From positions 124,001-188,000 of the forward strand of contig CAVWGP010000001.1 of assembly GCA_963754645.1 (NCBI GenBank): 64,000 nucleotides of DNA, written 5' to 3'. The stretch is from CAVWGP01 sp963754645 (GTDB lineage: Bacteria; Pseudomonadota; Alphaproteobacteria; Bin65). Shown one piece after another: positions 1-8,670 of this stretch. How positions within the stretch are numbered: position 1 is the stretch's first letter; every line of letters starts with the position of its first letter. A program made the translations under genes and the position numbers. The notes beneath the pieces are model-generated. The model was given only the letters and a program-made list of their open reading frames with translations, had not been told where the DNA came from and ran no database searches.

Positions 1-654
1 CTGCTCGCGCATCAGGCCGAGGCCGATCGCGGCCTTGCCGTGCTCGCCGGCGAGCGCCTGACAGGCGATGTTCGCGCGCTCAAGATAGGCCGAGGCGCGC
101 GCCGCCATGTGGCTCGCGACCGAATCGCACGCAGCGCGGTGATTCTTACCGAGCAATTGGGTTTCGACCTCGAGGGGGGCTCGCATGAGATCGCCCGGTG
201 CGGTTGGGCCGGATTTGAGCACCGCCTCGGCGTCGACGATGCGGCCCATGAGATACAGTCGATCGGCGCGAAGATTGTTGAGCTTGATGACCATGGCAGA
301 ACCCGCCGCCGGCTCGGCGTCCGCCGTGAGAACCATGATGGAAAGACGGCGTAGAATCGGCGACGCCACCCGCGTCGGCAGGCGCGGCAGAGTCTCGGCA
401 ACGACTGAAAACGGCGTTCCTTCCCACAAGCCGCCGCGGACATTGGCGCCGCCGGCGTTACGCCCTTGCTGGTCGGTTTTCGGGTTTTCACCTGTAGCGT
501 CGCGTGGCGCCGATTTGGGCGCGCCGGGCGCTGCCGGCAGTTCTTCCTCCTTGACTGTCTGCGCCACGGCCCAAGTCGCCAGCAACCCGGCGGCGGCCCA
601 AATCGCGCTGCCACGGAACAGATGCGACAGGAAGGAGCTGTCCCGCCGCATCAT
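1..654 (-). CDS. Hypothetical secreted protein, N-terminal part (runs off window)
   Basis: An open frame reads leftward from two adjacent ATG codons (654 and 651) to the window edge without a stop, so only the first 218 codons are present. The N-terminus has arginines, a hydrophobic stretch and an Ala-x-Ala-like site (TWAVAQ), a typical Sec signal peptide. A Pro/Ala/Gly-rich low-complexity stretch follows (about residues 36-75), then a more ordered segment beginning GLWEGTPFSVVAETLPRLP. It is divergent from aroK, a place where Rhodospirillales often carry a large exported Ala/Pro-rich protein of unknown role (from memory). I recognise no catalytic motif. Other frames here are arginine-rich shadows. 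Confidence 0.6.
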   Translation of the reverse strand, partial: MMRRDSSFLSHLFRGSAIWAAAGLLATWAVAQTVKEEELPAAPGAPKSAPRDATGENPKTDQQGRNAGGANVRGGLWEGTPFSVVAETLPRLPTRVASPILRRLSIMVLTADAEPAAGSAMVIKLNNLRADRLYLMGRIVDAEAVLKSGPTAPGDLMRAPLEVETQLLGKNHRAACDSVASHMAARASAYLERANIACQALAGEHGKAAIGLGLMREQ

Positions 655-847
655 GACCCGAGTTGCTTTTCCGGTAGAAACCGCATGGCGACGGCAGTTA
701 TCCTCAAGGCAAGGGCCGGACATCGGACCCTTAACGGATCGTTATCGGCCGGCCCCCTGTTCTGGCTTTATGCAAATGCATGAGTATGGCCTAAATACGG
801 CGTATCCGCTGATTGTCATCCCTGCCAGCCCGCCAGGTTCCAACGGT

Positions 848-1429
848 ATGCAAGAAGATCAAGGCGTTGACGGCGCGATATCGGCGATCGACCGAACCAT
901 TGTGATGGTTGGGCTGATGGGCGTCGGCAAATCGGCGATCGGCCGTCGCTTGGCCCAGCGTCTTAACCTTCCCTTCGTCGATGCCGATACCGAGATCGAG
1001 GCGGCGGCCGGCAGCACGATCGAGGAGATTTTCGCCAAGCACGGCGAAGACGTTTTCCGCGACGGGGAACGGCGCGTCATCGCGCGCCTGCTCGAAGGGC
1101 CGATCCACGTTCTCGCCACCGGCGGCGGCGCTTTCATGGATCCGGAAACGCGGGCGCGCATCCGCGAGAAAGCGCTCTCGATCTGGCTCAAAGCCGACCT
1201 CGATACGTTGGTGCAGCGCGTGTCGCGGCGCTCGAACCGGCCGCTGCTCAAGGACGGCGAGCCGCGCGAAATTCTGGCGCGCCTCATCGCCATACGCGAC
1301 CCGATCTATGCCGAGGCCGATATCGTCGTCGAATCGAACGAGGCGCCCACCGCCGCCACAGTCGAGCGCGTCCTGCGCGCGTTGCACGAGCACATCACCA
1401 AGCACCCGAGACCGGAGTTGCAAAGATGA
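848..1429 (+). CDS. aroK: Shikimate kinase
   Basis: Phosphorylates shikimate to shikimate 3-phosphate with ATP, the fifth step of the cytosolic shikimate pathway. The 193-residue product carries a Walker A loop GLMGVGKSAIG near residue 22, the substrate Asp in DADTEIE, the FRDGERRVI segment, the GGGAF loop near residue 92 and the lid arginine region RPLL near 131. The frame stays open far upstream, but ATG 848 gives a length close to known AroK proteins (about 170-200). ATG 905 would start just before the P-loop and is less likely. The stop overlaps the aroB start as ATGA, so the two genes are probably translationally coupled. Confidence 0.95.
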   Translation: MQEDQGVDGAISAIDRTIVMVGLMGVGKSAIGRRLAQRLNLPFVDADTEIEAAAGSTIEEIFAKHGEDVFRDGERRVIARLLEGPIHVLATGGGAFMDPETRARIREKALSIWLKADLDTLVQRVSRRSNRPLLKDGEPREILARLIAIRDPIYAEADIVVESNEAPTAATVERVLRALHEHITKHPRPELQR

Positions 1430-2565
1430 TGCCGCACCACGATGCCGGCGCAGTGGAAACCGTGTCCGTCGCCCTCGAAGCGCGCGGCTACGATATCGTG
1501 GTCGGCGCCGGAGCGCTGGCCGATCTGGCGCGGCTGGCCGCTCCCTTCGTGCCGCGCAAGCGCCTGCTCGTGGTCAGCGAAACGACCGTGGCGAAGCTGC
1601 ACGGCGCGGCACTCGATCGCGCGCTGGCTCAAGGCGGGCTCTCCGTTGAGCACGTCACGCTCCCGCCGGGTGAAGGCAGCAAGAGCTTCGCCACTTTGCA
1701 AACCCTTTGCGACGCCTTGCTCGATCTGCGCATCGAGCGCGGCGACGTGATTCTCGCCTTCGGCGGCGGCGTGATCGGCGATCTCGCGGGCTTCGCCGCC
1801 AGCATCCTGTTGCGCGGCATCGATTTCATTCAGGTGCCGACGACGCTGCTCGCCCAGGTCGACAGCTCGGTGGGCGGCAAGACCGGCATCAACGCGCGGC
1901 GCGGCAAGAATCTGGTCGGCGCCTTCCACCAGCCGCGTCTCGTCGTCGCCGACACGGCGCTGATCGACACGCTGCCGCGCCGGCACCGCCTCGCCGGCTA
2001 TGCCGAAATCGCCAAATACGGGCTCATCGACGACGCCGGTTTTTTCGCCTGGCTCGAAAACGCGGCACCGGCGGTGATCGACCGGGCGGGGCCCGAGCGG
2101 ACCCGCGCCGTGGTCGCGAGCTGCCGCGCCAAGGCGGCGATCGTGGCGCGCGACGAACGCGAAACCGGCGAGCGCGCGCTGCTCAATCTCGGCCACACCT
2201 TCGGCCACGCGATCGAAGCCGATTGCGGCTACGACGACTCTTTCCATCACGGCGAAGCGGTGGCGCTCGGCATAGTGCTCGCCTTCCGGCTCTCGACCGC
2301 GCTCGGCCTCGCGGCGCCGGACGATGCCGAGCGGGTGGCGCGCCATTTCGCGGCGCTCGGCCTGCCGGTATCGCTGGCGCCGCCGGTGGGCAACGGCAGG
2401 CGCTTCGGCGCCGATCGCCTGATCCGGCATATGCGGTCCGACAAGAAAGTGTCGGCCGGCGCCCTCACCTTTATCTTGGCGCGCGGCATCGGCGGCGCCT
2501 TCATTGCCCGCGACGTGCCCGACGACGCCTTGCGCAAGACCCTGATCGCCGCCGGCGCCGAGTGA
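1426..2565 (+). CDS. aroB: 3-dehydroquinate synthase
   Basis: Converts DAHP to 3-dehydroquinate, the second shikimate-pathway step, using NAD+ and a divalent metal. The 379-residue protein has the nucleotide motif GGGVIGDLAGFAAS near 113, DSSVGGKTGIN near 146, NLVGAFHQP near 162, the metal-ligand glutamate in YAEIAKYG (about 194) and the ligand histidines in GHTFGHAIE (about 257) and HHGEAVA (about 275). Length is normal. It overlaps aroK by 4 nt; the pairing of an AroK kinase with AroB is common in proteobacteria. The stop codon lies inside a perfect inverted repeat. Confidence 0.97.
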   Translation: MMPHHDAGAVETVSVALEARGYDIVVGAGALADLARLAAPFVPRKRLLVVSETTVAKLHGAALDRALAQGGLSVEHVTLPPGEGSKSFATLQTLCDALLDLRIERGDVILAFGGGVIGDLAGFAASILLRGIDFIQVPTTLLAQVDSSVGGKTGINARRGKNLVGAFHQPRLVVADTALIDTLPRRHRLAGYAEIAKYGLIDDAGFFAWLENAAPAVIDRAGPERTRAVVASCRAKAAIVARDERETGERALLNLGHTFGHAIEADCGYDDSFHHGEAVALGIVLAFRLSTALGLAAPDDAERVARHFAALGLPVSLAPPVGNGRRFGADRLIRHMRSDKKVSAGALTFILARGIGGAFIARDVPDDALRKTLIAAGAE

Positions 2566-2580
2566 TCGTTCGGCGCCGGC
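2551..2580 (+). terminator. Hairpin spanning the aroB stop codon
   Basis: Perfect 11-bp inverted repeat, arms 2551-2561 and 2570-2580 (GCCGGCGCCGA), with an 8-nt loop that contains the aroB TGA. There is no U-tract, so it is not a classical intrinsic terminator. It may attenuate read-through into the CorC-like gene or stabilise the aroKB message. Function is inferred from structure only. Confidence 0.4.
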
Positions 2581-2614
2581 TCTAGCACATCGTCGACCGA
2601 CGCGGAGCGCGGCC

Positions 2615-3974
2615 ATGGAAAGTTTTCTCTCGCTACTGCCGATCCTGGTTCTCATGCTGATGTCGTTCCTGTTCGCGGGCGCCGAGACGGCGATGACGGC
2701 GGCGTCGCAGCCGCGCATGATCGAGCTCGAGCGCCAGGGCAACCGGCGCGCCGGCATCATCGTGAAGCTGCGCGAGCAGCGCGGCCGGCTGATCGGCGCG
2801 CTCCTGGTTGGCAACAATGTCGTCAACATCCTGGCCTCGGTCTTGACCACGTCCTTGCTTATCGAATGGTTCGGCGTCAACGGCGAATGGTACGCGACCG
2901 CGGTCCTGACGGTGCTGCTCATCATCTTTTGCGAGGTCCTGCCCAAGAGCTACGCGCTGCATGCGCCCGACCGCGCGGCGCTGCTGTCGGTGCCGCTGGT
3001 GCGCGTCGTCGTCGTGGCGCTGAGCCCGCTCGCCTTCGCCGTCGACGCCATTGTGCGCGGCGTGCTGCGCGTCTTCGGCGTGCGCCCGCCCGCCGGCATG
3101 CCCGCGATGTCCGAAGAAGAGCTGCGCGGCGTCATCAGCCTGCATCGCAGCACCGATTCTGCGCGGCCCCGATCCCGAAATCGAGGCCGAGCGCAAGATG
3201 CTGGCCAGCGTGCTCGATCTCGGCGACGTCGCGGTCGGCAGCGTGATGACCCATCGCGGCGCGGCCGCCATGATCGACATCGACGGGCCGAGCGGCGCGA
3301 TCCTGCAGCAGGCGTTGGGCAGCCCGTTCTCGCGGCTGCCGGTCTATCGCGGCGAGCCCGAGAACATCGTCGGCGTGCTGCATATCAAGGATTTGGTGCG
3401 CCATGTCTATCGCAAGCGCGAGGGCGGCGAGCGCATCGATCTTGCCACGATCATGTCGCCGCCCTGGTTCATCCCGGAATCGACCTCGCTGCTCGAGCAG
3501 TTGCGCGAGTTCCGCCGCCGGCACGAACATTTCGCCCTCGTCGTCGACGAATACGGCGGCTTCGAGGGCATCGTGACGATCGAGGATATTTTGGAAGAGA
3601 TCGTCGGCAAAATGGGCGAGGTGCCCGGCCCGCGCCATCCCGCGCCCGGCATCCGCCAAACCGCCGACGGCGCCTATATCGTCAACGGCGGCGTGACGAT
3701 CCGCGATCTCAACCGCGAGCTCGGCTGGGCCTTGCCGGATTCCGTCGCCACGACGGCGGCGGGTCTCGTCCTGCACGAAGCGCGCCGCATCCCCTCGGCG
3801 CGCCAGGTCTTCGCGTTTTACGGCTATCGCTTTGAAATCCTGCGCCGCGAAGGCAACCGCATTGCCGCCCTGCGCATCCGCCCGATGACTCCGCCCGCCG
3901 CCGACACGCCGGCGCAGAAAATCCAGCGTGCCAGTCTATCGGGCCCGCCGGCCGGCGGCAGCAAGGCGGCTTAG
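2615..3974 (+). CDS. CorC/HlyC-family membrane protein (CNNM + CBS + CorC_HlyC), frameshifted
   Basis: Two overlapping frames together make one protein of the DUF21/CNNM-CBS-CorC_HlyC family, implicated in divalent-cation (Mg2+/Co2+) transport or resistance. The first frame (2615 to about 3165) has the membrane DUF21 domain: AGAETAMTAASQPRM, GALLVGNNVVNILAS, FCEVLPKSYAL. The second (about 3168-3974) holds two CBS units (VMTHRG, SRLPVYRGEPENIVGVLH, ALVVDEYGGFEGIVTIEDI) and the C-terminal CorC_HlyC domain. The join sits beside a CCCC run at 3167-3170; removing one base gives a continuous 452-residue protein, normal for the family. I read the break as a one-base insertion, not decay, because both halves are fully conserved. 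It is downstream of aroB with a 49-bp gap. Confidence 0.85.
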
Positions 3975-4021
3975 CACAAGCGCAGCGGCGGTGTGCGGTA
4001 ACGGACGATGGCGCCGTTCGC

Positions 4022-4261
4022 CTAGTTTTTCTTGAGAAGGCTGCGCGCCGTGTAAACGCCTGCGAGTATCATCAGCCCGAGACACACGGCGATTACCGAC
4101 TTGAAGACCGGGGGATTGGCAAACCACGACATGTCGTAGGCGGCGAAGACGCCCTCGACAGACGGACTCAACCTGCCGCTGACCAGCGCGCGAACCAGCT
4201 TGACGCCGAGCACGGCGATCAAGACGAACTGGATACCGGTAAAGATCTTATGCTTGAACAT
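4022..4261 (-). CDS. Small two-helix membrane protein, unknown function
   Basis: A 79-residue protein starting MFKHKIFTGIQFVL at ATG 4261. It shows two hydrophobic segments (about residues 8-27 and 55-72) separated by a polar stretch and ends in a basic tail ARSLLKKN, so it is probably a two-pass inner-membrane protein. Longer versions of this frame run antisense to the DUF2889 gene and are not credible. A modest purine stretch (GCGAGAA) precedes the ATG. I do not recognise the family, and its convergent position behind the CorC-like gene gives no functional clue. Confidence 0.65.
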   Translation of the reverse strand: MFKHKIFTGIQFVLIAVLGVKLVRALVSGRLSPSVEGVFAAYDMSWFANPPVFKSVIAVCLGLMILAGVYTARSLLKKN

Positions 4262-4462
4262 CGGTTCTCGCTTTCGATGAAATAAGAGCGGAAATGCTTT
4301 CGAAATTCGTATCACGGACCGGCCGGCATCGCAGTGCGCGCCGTCACAGCCTCGTTGATTTTGCGCGCCCGCCGGAGCGGCGCACGCGCCCATCGCACAA
4401 TTCGCATATTGACGTGCCAACCGCCGCGCCTTAGCTCGCGCACAACCCTTTGGAGACCCTGA

Positions 4463-5077
4463 ATGCCACTCTCGCCGCCCGCCGAACGCGAACTTCTGCA
4501 CAAGCGCACCGTGACCTGCGACGGCTATTTCCGCGCCGACGGCTTGTGGGAAGTCGAGGGCCGCATCGTCGACGTGAAAACCTACGCCTTCGACAACGAA
4601 TGGCGCGGCCGGGTCGAGCCGGGCATGCCGGTGCATGAAATGATTGTCCGCATTGCGTTCGGCGACGACTTGGTGATCCGGCACGCCGAGGCGGCGACCG
4701 AGTTCAGCCCCTTCGCGATCTGCAGCCGCGCCGCGCCCAATTTCGCGGCCCTCGCCGGCCTCAAGATCGGGACCGGCTTCATGAGCGCGGTGCGCGCGCG
4801 CGTCGGCAAAACAGAAGGCTGCACCCACATCGTCGAAATGCTGCAGCAGATGGCGACCACGGCCTATCAGACTCTGGCCGCCAAAAGTCGCAAGCGGCCG
4901 AAGCCGAGCGCGGCGCCCGACGCGGCGGCGCCCGACGCGGCGGCGCCTGACGCGGCGGCGCCGAAGCGGGCGCATCCGTTTCTCAACACATGCTACGCGC
5001 TCAAGACCGATCGCGAGGTCGTCAAACGCTTCTATCCCGAATTCTACGGCGAAGCAGCGGCGAAGTCCGACGGATAG
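4463..5077 (+). CDS. DUF2889 domain protein
   Basis: A 204-residue protein matching the DUF2889 pattern: CDGYFRADGLWEVEGRIVD near residue 20, R-G-x-V-x-P-G-x-P-V-H-E-M near 50, and the conserved GCTHIVEMLQQMATTAYQT near 117. Function is unknown; the conserved Cys and His residues could bind a ligand or metal, but that is a guess. Odd feature: an insert near residues 150-168 is encoded by three copies of a 15-bp tandem repeat giving repeated APDAA. The C-terminus (LNTCYALKTDREVVKRFYPEFY) is also typical of the family. A purine-rich GGAG precedes the ATG. Confidence 0.85.
   Translation: MPLSPPAERELLHKRTVTCDGYFRADGLWEVEGRIVDVKTYAFDNEWRGRVEPGMPVHEMIVRIAFGDDLVIRHAEAATEFSPFAICSRAAPNFAALAGLKIGTGFMSAVRARVGKTEGCTHIVEMLQQMATTAYQTLAAKSRKRPKPSAAPDAAAPDAAAPDAAAPKRAHPFLNTCYALKTDREVVKRFYPEFYGEAAAKSDG
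4913..4957 (+). repeat. 15-bp tandem repeat x3 inside the DUF2889 gene
   Basis: Three consecutive copies of GCGCCCGACGCGGCG (4913-4927, 4928-4942, 4943-4957; the third has one C-to-T change). The repeat is a multiple of three and adds APDAA units in a linker, so copy-number change would lengthen the linker without breaking the frame. Confidence 0.85.
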
Positions 5078-5145
5078 AAGGCGGCGCTTCGCTTGATTTG
5101 CCGCCCGACGCGGATATGCTGGGTTCTTCAGCAGGAGGCGACACG

Positions 5146-5982
5146 ATGCTGGCAAAGCGCATTCTGGGCCACCTCACCGGATTGCCGGGCGACGAGCACG
5201 TCATCGCAGTGGCGCTCGCCGCGGCCCGGCCGTTCCGCTCGCACATCGATCTCTTGTTTCTGCGCGATCTCGACGCCCGCCTTCATCTCTTCGGCTACGA
5301 GATGGCGGCGCTCGATCACGGCACCGTCGTCGCCGATATGCAGAAGCGGATGGCGGTGCGCGAAACCGCCGCGCGCGACGGCGCCGAGCGCGCGGCAAAA
5401 AAGGCCGCCGAGGCCGATTGCACCGCCGCTTTCCTCGCCATCGACGGCACGCCGCTCGAGGCCGTCACCGAACGCGGCGGTGTTTACGATCTCATCGTCG
5501 CGTCGCGGCCCGAGGGCGAGGCCGAAGTGTCGGTGCGCGAGGCGATCGAGGCGGCGCTGTTCAGCACCGGCTCGGCGCTGATGATAGCGCCGCCCGCGCC
5601 GCCGGCCGGCATCGGCGACAATGTGTTGCTCGCCTGGAACAAGAGCGCCTCGTGCCGGCGCGCCATCGCCGCGTCCTTGCCCTGGCTGGCGCTGGCCAAG
5701 CAAGTCACGCTGTTCCACGTGCAGACCGGCGCCAAGCGCGGGCCGTCCACGGCCGAGCTCGCGAAATATCTCGCGGCGCACGGCGTGACCGCCGCGGTGA
5801 AAGAAGTGCCGCACGGTTCGCGCGCCGTCGGCGCGACGATCCTCGAGGGCGCCGCCGCCGCCGGCGCCGACCTGATCGTGCTTGGCGCCTATTCGACCAG
5901 CCGGTTCCGCGAAATGATCCTGGGCGGCGTCACGCGCCATTTTCTCGCGCACGCCGACCGCCCGACCCTGATGGTGCACTAG
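5146..5982 (+). CDS. Universal stress protein, tandem UspA domains
   Basis: A 278-residue cytosolic protein of two UspA-like halves. The first (about 1-140) is degenerate, with no clear nucleotide-binding loop. The second ends GAYSTSRFREMILGGVTRHF followed by PTLMVH, which matches the typical Usp G-x2-x-G...G-x-V-T/S ATP-loop region only partly, so ATP binding is uncertain. Start chosen at ATG 5146 because a strong Shine-Dalgarno (GCAGGAGG, 5131-5138) precedes it; in-frame upstream codons overlap the DUF2889 gene. Role: probably stress adaptation, substrate unknown. Confidence 0.85.
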   Translation: MLAKRILGHLTGLPGDEHVIAVALAAARPFRSHIDLLFLRDLDARLHLFGYEMAALDHGTVVADMQKRMAVRETAARDGAERAAKKAAEADCTAAFLAIDGTPLEAVTERGGVYDLIVASRPEGEAEVSVREAIEAALFSTGSALMIAPPAPPAGIGDNVLLAWNKSASCRRAIAASLPWLALAKQVTLFHVQTGAKRGPSTAELAKYLAAHGVTAAVKEVPHGSRAVGATILEGAAAAGADLIVLGAYSTSRFREMILGGVTRHFLAHADRPTLMVH

Positions 5983-6015
5983 ACGCCGGCGGTTCCGCCT
6001 GAGGAGCCTTTTGCC

Positions 6016-6774
6016 ATGGCTCTGACCGAAATTCTTCTGCTCGGCATCATCGGCTTCGGCGCGCAGCTCATCGACGGCGCGGCGGGCATGGGCTTCGGCT
6101 TGATCGCCATGAGCACGCTGTCCTATTGGGGGCTGCAGCCGATCCAAGCCAGCGCGATGACGCATGTCGCCAAGATCGCATCGGGATCCCTCGCCGCCGG
6201 CTCGCATATTTGGCACCGGAACATCGATTGGCGCTTGACGATGCGCCTGTCGCTCGGCGGCGCGGTGGGCGCCGCCGCCGGCGTGGCCCTTTTGCGCGTT
6301 GTGCCGATCGATTGGCTGCGCCCGGCCATATTCGGCTATGTCGCCGCGATGGGCGGATTCGTCCTAGTGCGGCAATTTATCAAGCCGCGCGCGAGGCCCA
6401 CGCCGAGCAGCGCCGCCTTTGCGCTTGCCCTCGGCTTTATCGGCGGCCTGTTCGACGCGGGCGGCGGCGGCGGCTGGGGACCGATCGTCACCTCGACGCT
6501 GCTCTACCGCAACACCGAGCCGCGTTTCGCCGTCGGCACGGTCGTGACCAGCGAGGTCGCGGTCAGCCTCGTCGTCGTGCTGCTGGCGGCGCCGAGCGTT
6601 GAAGTCGCCGCCGTCGGGCCGGTCGCGGCGCTGATCGCGGGCGGCATGGTCGCGGCGCCGCTCGTCGGCTACATCGTCAAGAAGGCGCCATCGCGCGCGA
6701 TTTCGGCGGTCGCTGCCTGCACGATCGTTTCGGTCGGCGCCGCCGGGCTGATCGCGGCGCTCAGCGGCCGCTGA
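6016..6774 (+). CDS. TauE/SafE (TSUP) family membrane permease
   Basis: A 252-residue, strongly hydrophobic protein with about eight predicted transmembrane helices in two repeated halves. Each half has the family's glycine-rich signature: LIDGAAGMGFGL near residue 18 and GFIGGLFDAGGGGGWGP near 143. Members export sulfite, sulfoacetate or other organosulfur or organic anions; the substrate here cannot be read from sequence. A GAGGAG ribosome site lies just before ATG 6016. It follows the Usp gene by 33 bp and may be co-transcribed. Confidence 0.88.
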   Translation: MALTEILLLGIIGFGAQLIDGAAGMGFGLIAMSTLSYWGLQPIQASAMTHVAKIASGSLAAGSHIWHRNIDWRLTMRLSLGGAVGAAAGVALLRVVPIDWLRPAIFGYVAAMGGFVLVRQFIKPRARPTPSSAAFALALGFIGGLFDAGGGGGWGPIVTSTLLYRNTEPRFAVGTVVTSEVAVSLVVVLLAAPSVEVAAVGPVAALIAGGMVAAPLVGYIVKKAPSRAISAVAACTIVSVGAAGLIAALSGR

Positions 6775-6778
6775 CCGC

Positions 6779-7045
6779 CTACTCGCCCGGCGCCTTGACC
6801 GCAAGCGCCAGGGCGTGAATTTGCGTTTTCATCAGCTCGGCCAACACCGCGTAGACCATGCGCTGGCGCTCGACGCGCGGCTTGCCGGCAAAGGCGGCCG
6901 CAACGATGGCGACGCGAAAATGCGTCTCGCCGCCCGGCCGGTACCCGGCATGGCCGCGATGCTGCGCGGATTCATCGGCGATCTCGAGCGCGTTCGGCGC
7001 GAAGGCGGCGGTGAGCTTGGCGTGGATCTGCTCGGCGACGGACAT
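6779..7045 (-). CDS. bolA: BolA family protein
   Basis: An 88-residue protein with the BolA fold signature: I-x-x-K-L near the N-terminus, then GHAGYRPGGETHFRVAIV and RVERQRMVYAVLAELM. The His in the HFRV loop and the absence of the Cys found in IbaG/BolA2 types fit a BolA1-type protein. BolA proteins partner monothiol glutaredoxins in Fe-S trafficking and also affect transcription. ATG 7045 (MSVAEQIHAKL) gives the usual length; ATG 7090 would add 15 residues without a better ribosome site. It is convergent with the TauE gene, only 4 bp apart. Confidence 0.88.
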   Translation of the reverse strand: MSVAEQIHAKLTAAFAPNALEIADESAQHRGHAGYRPGGETHFRVAIVAAAFAGKPRVERQRMVYAVLAELMKTQIHALALAVKAPGE

Positions 7046-7115
7046 GGTCGAGGCGCTTTCGGCAGTGATGGGTTGCGCGTTGACATGCACAGGGCGCCGC
7101 CGCGCGTCAAGCCGT

Positions 7116-8513
7116 TCACCAGGTTTCGACCGGCAGCAAATAATTCTCGCCCACCTTCAAGCGCGCGACGCGGCCGGCGGCGTCGAGCTCGAACACCGCG
7201 AGTTCGCCGTTGGCGCCGAAGCCGGCTTTTTCCGCGATGCGGAAGCGGTGCGCGCCGTCGGGCACCAGGCGGCTCAGGAACCACAGCGGATCGAGCGCCT
7301 GCGGCGGCAGCATGACGAGCGCGCCATCGAGCACCAGGACTTCGACATCGCCCCACGCGTTGCGGTATTTGCCGACATAGGTTTGCCAGGCGGGATCGGC
7401 CGTCGCCGCGGCCGGCGGCGCCGTTGCCTTGACGATCGCGGGCGCCACCCATTGGAACGCCTTTTCGCTGAACAGCATGGGTTCGCCGTCGTCGGCATTG
7501 ATGAGCACGATGACGGCGACCTTGTCCGCCGGCGAGAGCGCGAGATCGGTGCGATAGCCGCGCACCGAGCCGCCATGGCCGACGATGGTTTTGCCGGCGC
7601 GGCGGAAAATGCGGAAGCCCAGGCCCCAGCCCGCCTGCCAATCGGGTTCGAGCCAGTGGATGCGCTGCATTTCGGCGAGCGTCGTGCCGCTCAAGATTTG
7701 CGCCCCGCCCTTGGGCCGCCCGAGCCCGGCGCGGAATTGCAGCATGGCGAAGCGCGCCAAGTCCTCGACGTTCGACGTCATGTTGGCCGCCGCCGCGATG
7801 CCCTTGGTGTCGGTGTACGGCGCAGCGGCGCGGCCGCCATCGGGCATGCGCCGCGCATGGCCGGTGGCGAGCTTGGCGTGCGCGGGATCGGGTGCTGCAA
7901 CGAGCGTCGCCGCCATGCCGAGCGGCGCCAGCACGTGGCGCGCGACGTAATCGGCATAGGCCTCGCCGGACAGCGCCGCCACGATCTCGCCCGCCAGGGT
8001 GAGGCCGAGATTGGAATATTTCCACGTCGTTTCGGTGGGCAGCGCAGGCTCCTGGTTCGGCAGCGCGGCGCGGATCGCCTCGATGGCCGGGAAATCGAGC
8101 GTCGTCCAATAGGGAAAAGGCGCTTCGCGCGCCACGCCCGCCGTGTGCGTCAGCAGATGGCGGATCGTCGCCGCCGGCGCATCGGCGAAGCGAGCCGGCG
8201 GCTTGAACCAGGCGAGGTGTTTGGCGACCGGATCGTCGAGTTGCAGCTTGCCCGCATCGCGCAATTGCAGGATCGCGGTCGCGGTGAACAGCTTGGTGAT
8301 CGACGCGATGCGATAGAGCGTGTCCGCCGCCGCCGGCCGGTGCGCCTCGCGATCGGCCAGGCCGAAGCCGCGCGCCCAGATCAAGTCCTGGTCGTGCACG
8401 ATGCCGATCGAAAGCCCGGGCAGGCCGCGATAGGCCATCTGCGACTCGATCCAGGCGGAGAGCAGGGCGATGTTGGAGGCGATGCCGGGTTCGGCGGCGA
8501 GCGTGTGAGTCAC
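7116..8513 (-). CDS. Serine hydrolase, class C beta-lactamase-like (S12 family)
   Basis: A 465-residue protein with the three catalytic motifs of penicillin-binding-like hydrolases: S71-I-T-K74 (SxxK), Y166-S-N168 and H313-G-G315. No clear signal peptide is visible, so it may be cytosolic. Such enzymes include esterases and D-amino-acid peptidases; few are true beta-lactamases. A C-terminal beta-rich domain (about 350-465) follows the hydrolase domain. The start is a GTG at 8513: a strong AAGGAAG sits just upstream, while the extra residues encoded from 8591 are arginine-rich and unlike the family. Confidence 0.85.
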   Translation of the reverse strand: MTHTLAAEPGIASNIALLSAWIESQMAYRGLPGLSIGIVHDQDLIWARGFGLADREAHRPAAADTLYRIASITKLFTATAILQLRDAGKLQLDDPVAKHLAWFKPPARFADAPAATIRHLLTHTAGVAREAPFPYWTTLDFPAIEAIRAALPNQEPALPTETTWKYSNLGLTLAGEIVAALSGEAYADYVARHVLAPLGMAATLVAAPDPAHAKLATGHARRMPDGGRAAAPYTDTKGIAAAANMTSNVEDLARFAMLQFRAGLGRPKGGAQILSGTTLAEMQRIHWLEPDWQAGWGLGFRIFRRAGKTIVGHGGSVRGYRTDLALSPADKVAVIVLINADDGEPMLFSEKAFQWVAPAIVKATAPPAAATADPAWQTYVGKYRNAWGDVEVLVLDGALVMLPPQALDPLWFLSRLVPDGAHRFRIAEKAGFGANGELAVFELDAAGRVARLKVGENYLLPVETW

Positions 8514-8670
8514 GGAGTGCTTCCTTCGATATCCGAAGCGCGCATCATCGCCGGAACGCCGCGGGAGCGAAACCGGTTTTCGCCGCCGCATAGCGCCTCG
8601 GCGCCGGCCGGCATGGCAGCGCCGCGCGCCGGGATGTTAGCGTCGCGCCGGCAATGACAAAACGAAATCC

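Noticed and set aside
1306..2946. A 546-residue minus-strand frame opposite aroB
   Set aside because: No domain; composition is typical of an antisense shadow of a GC-rich gene.
4022..5155. A 377-residue version of the small membrane protein
   Set aside because: The first ~300 residues are antisense to the DUF2889 gene; only the last 79 form a credible protein with its own start.
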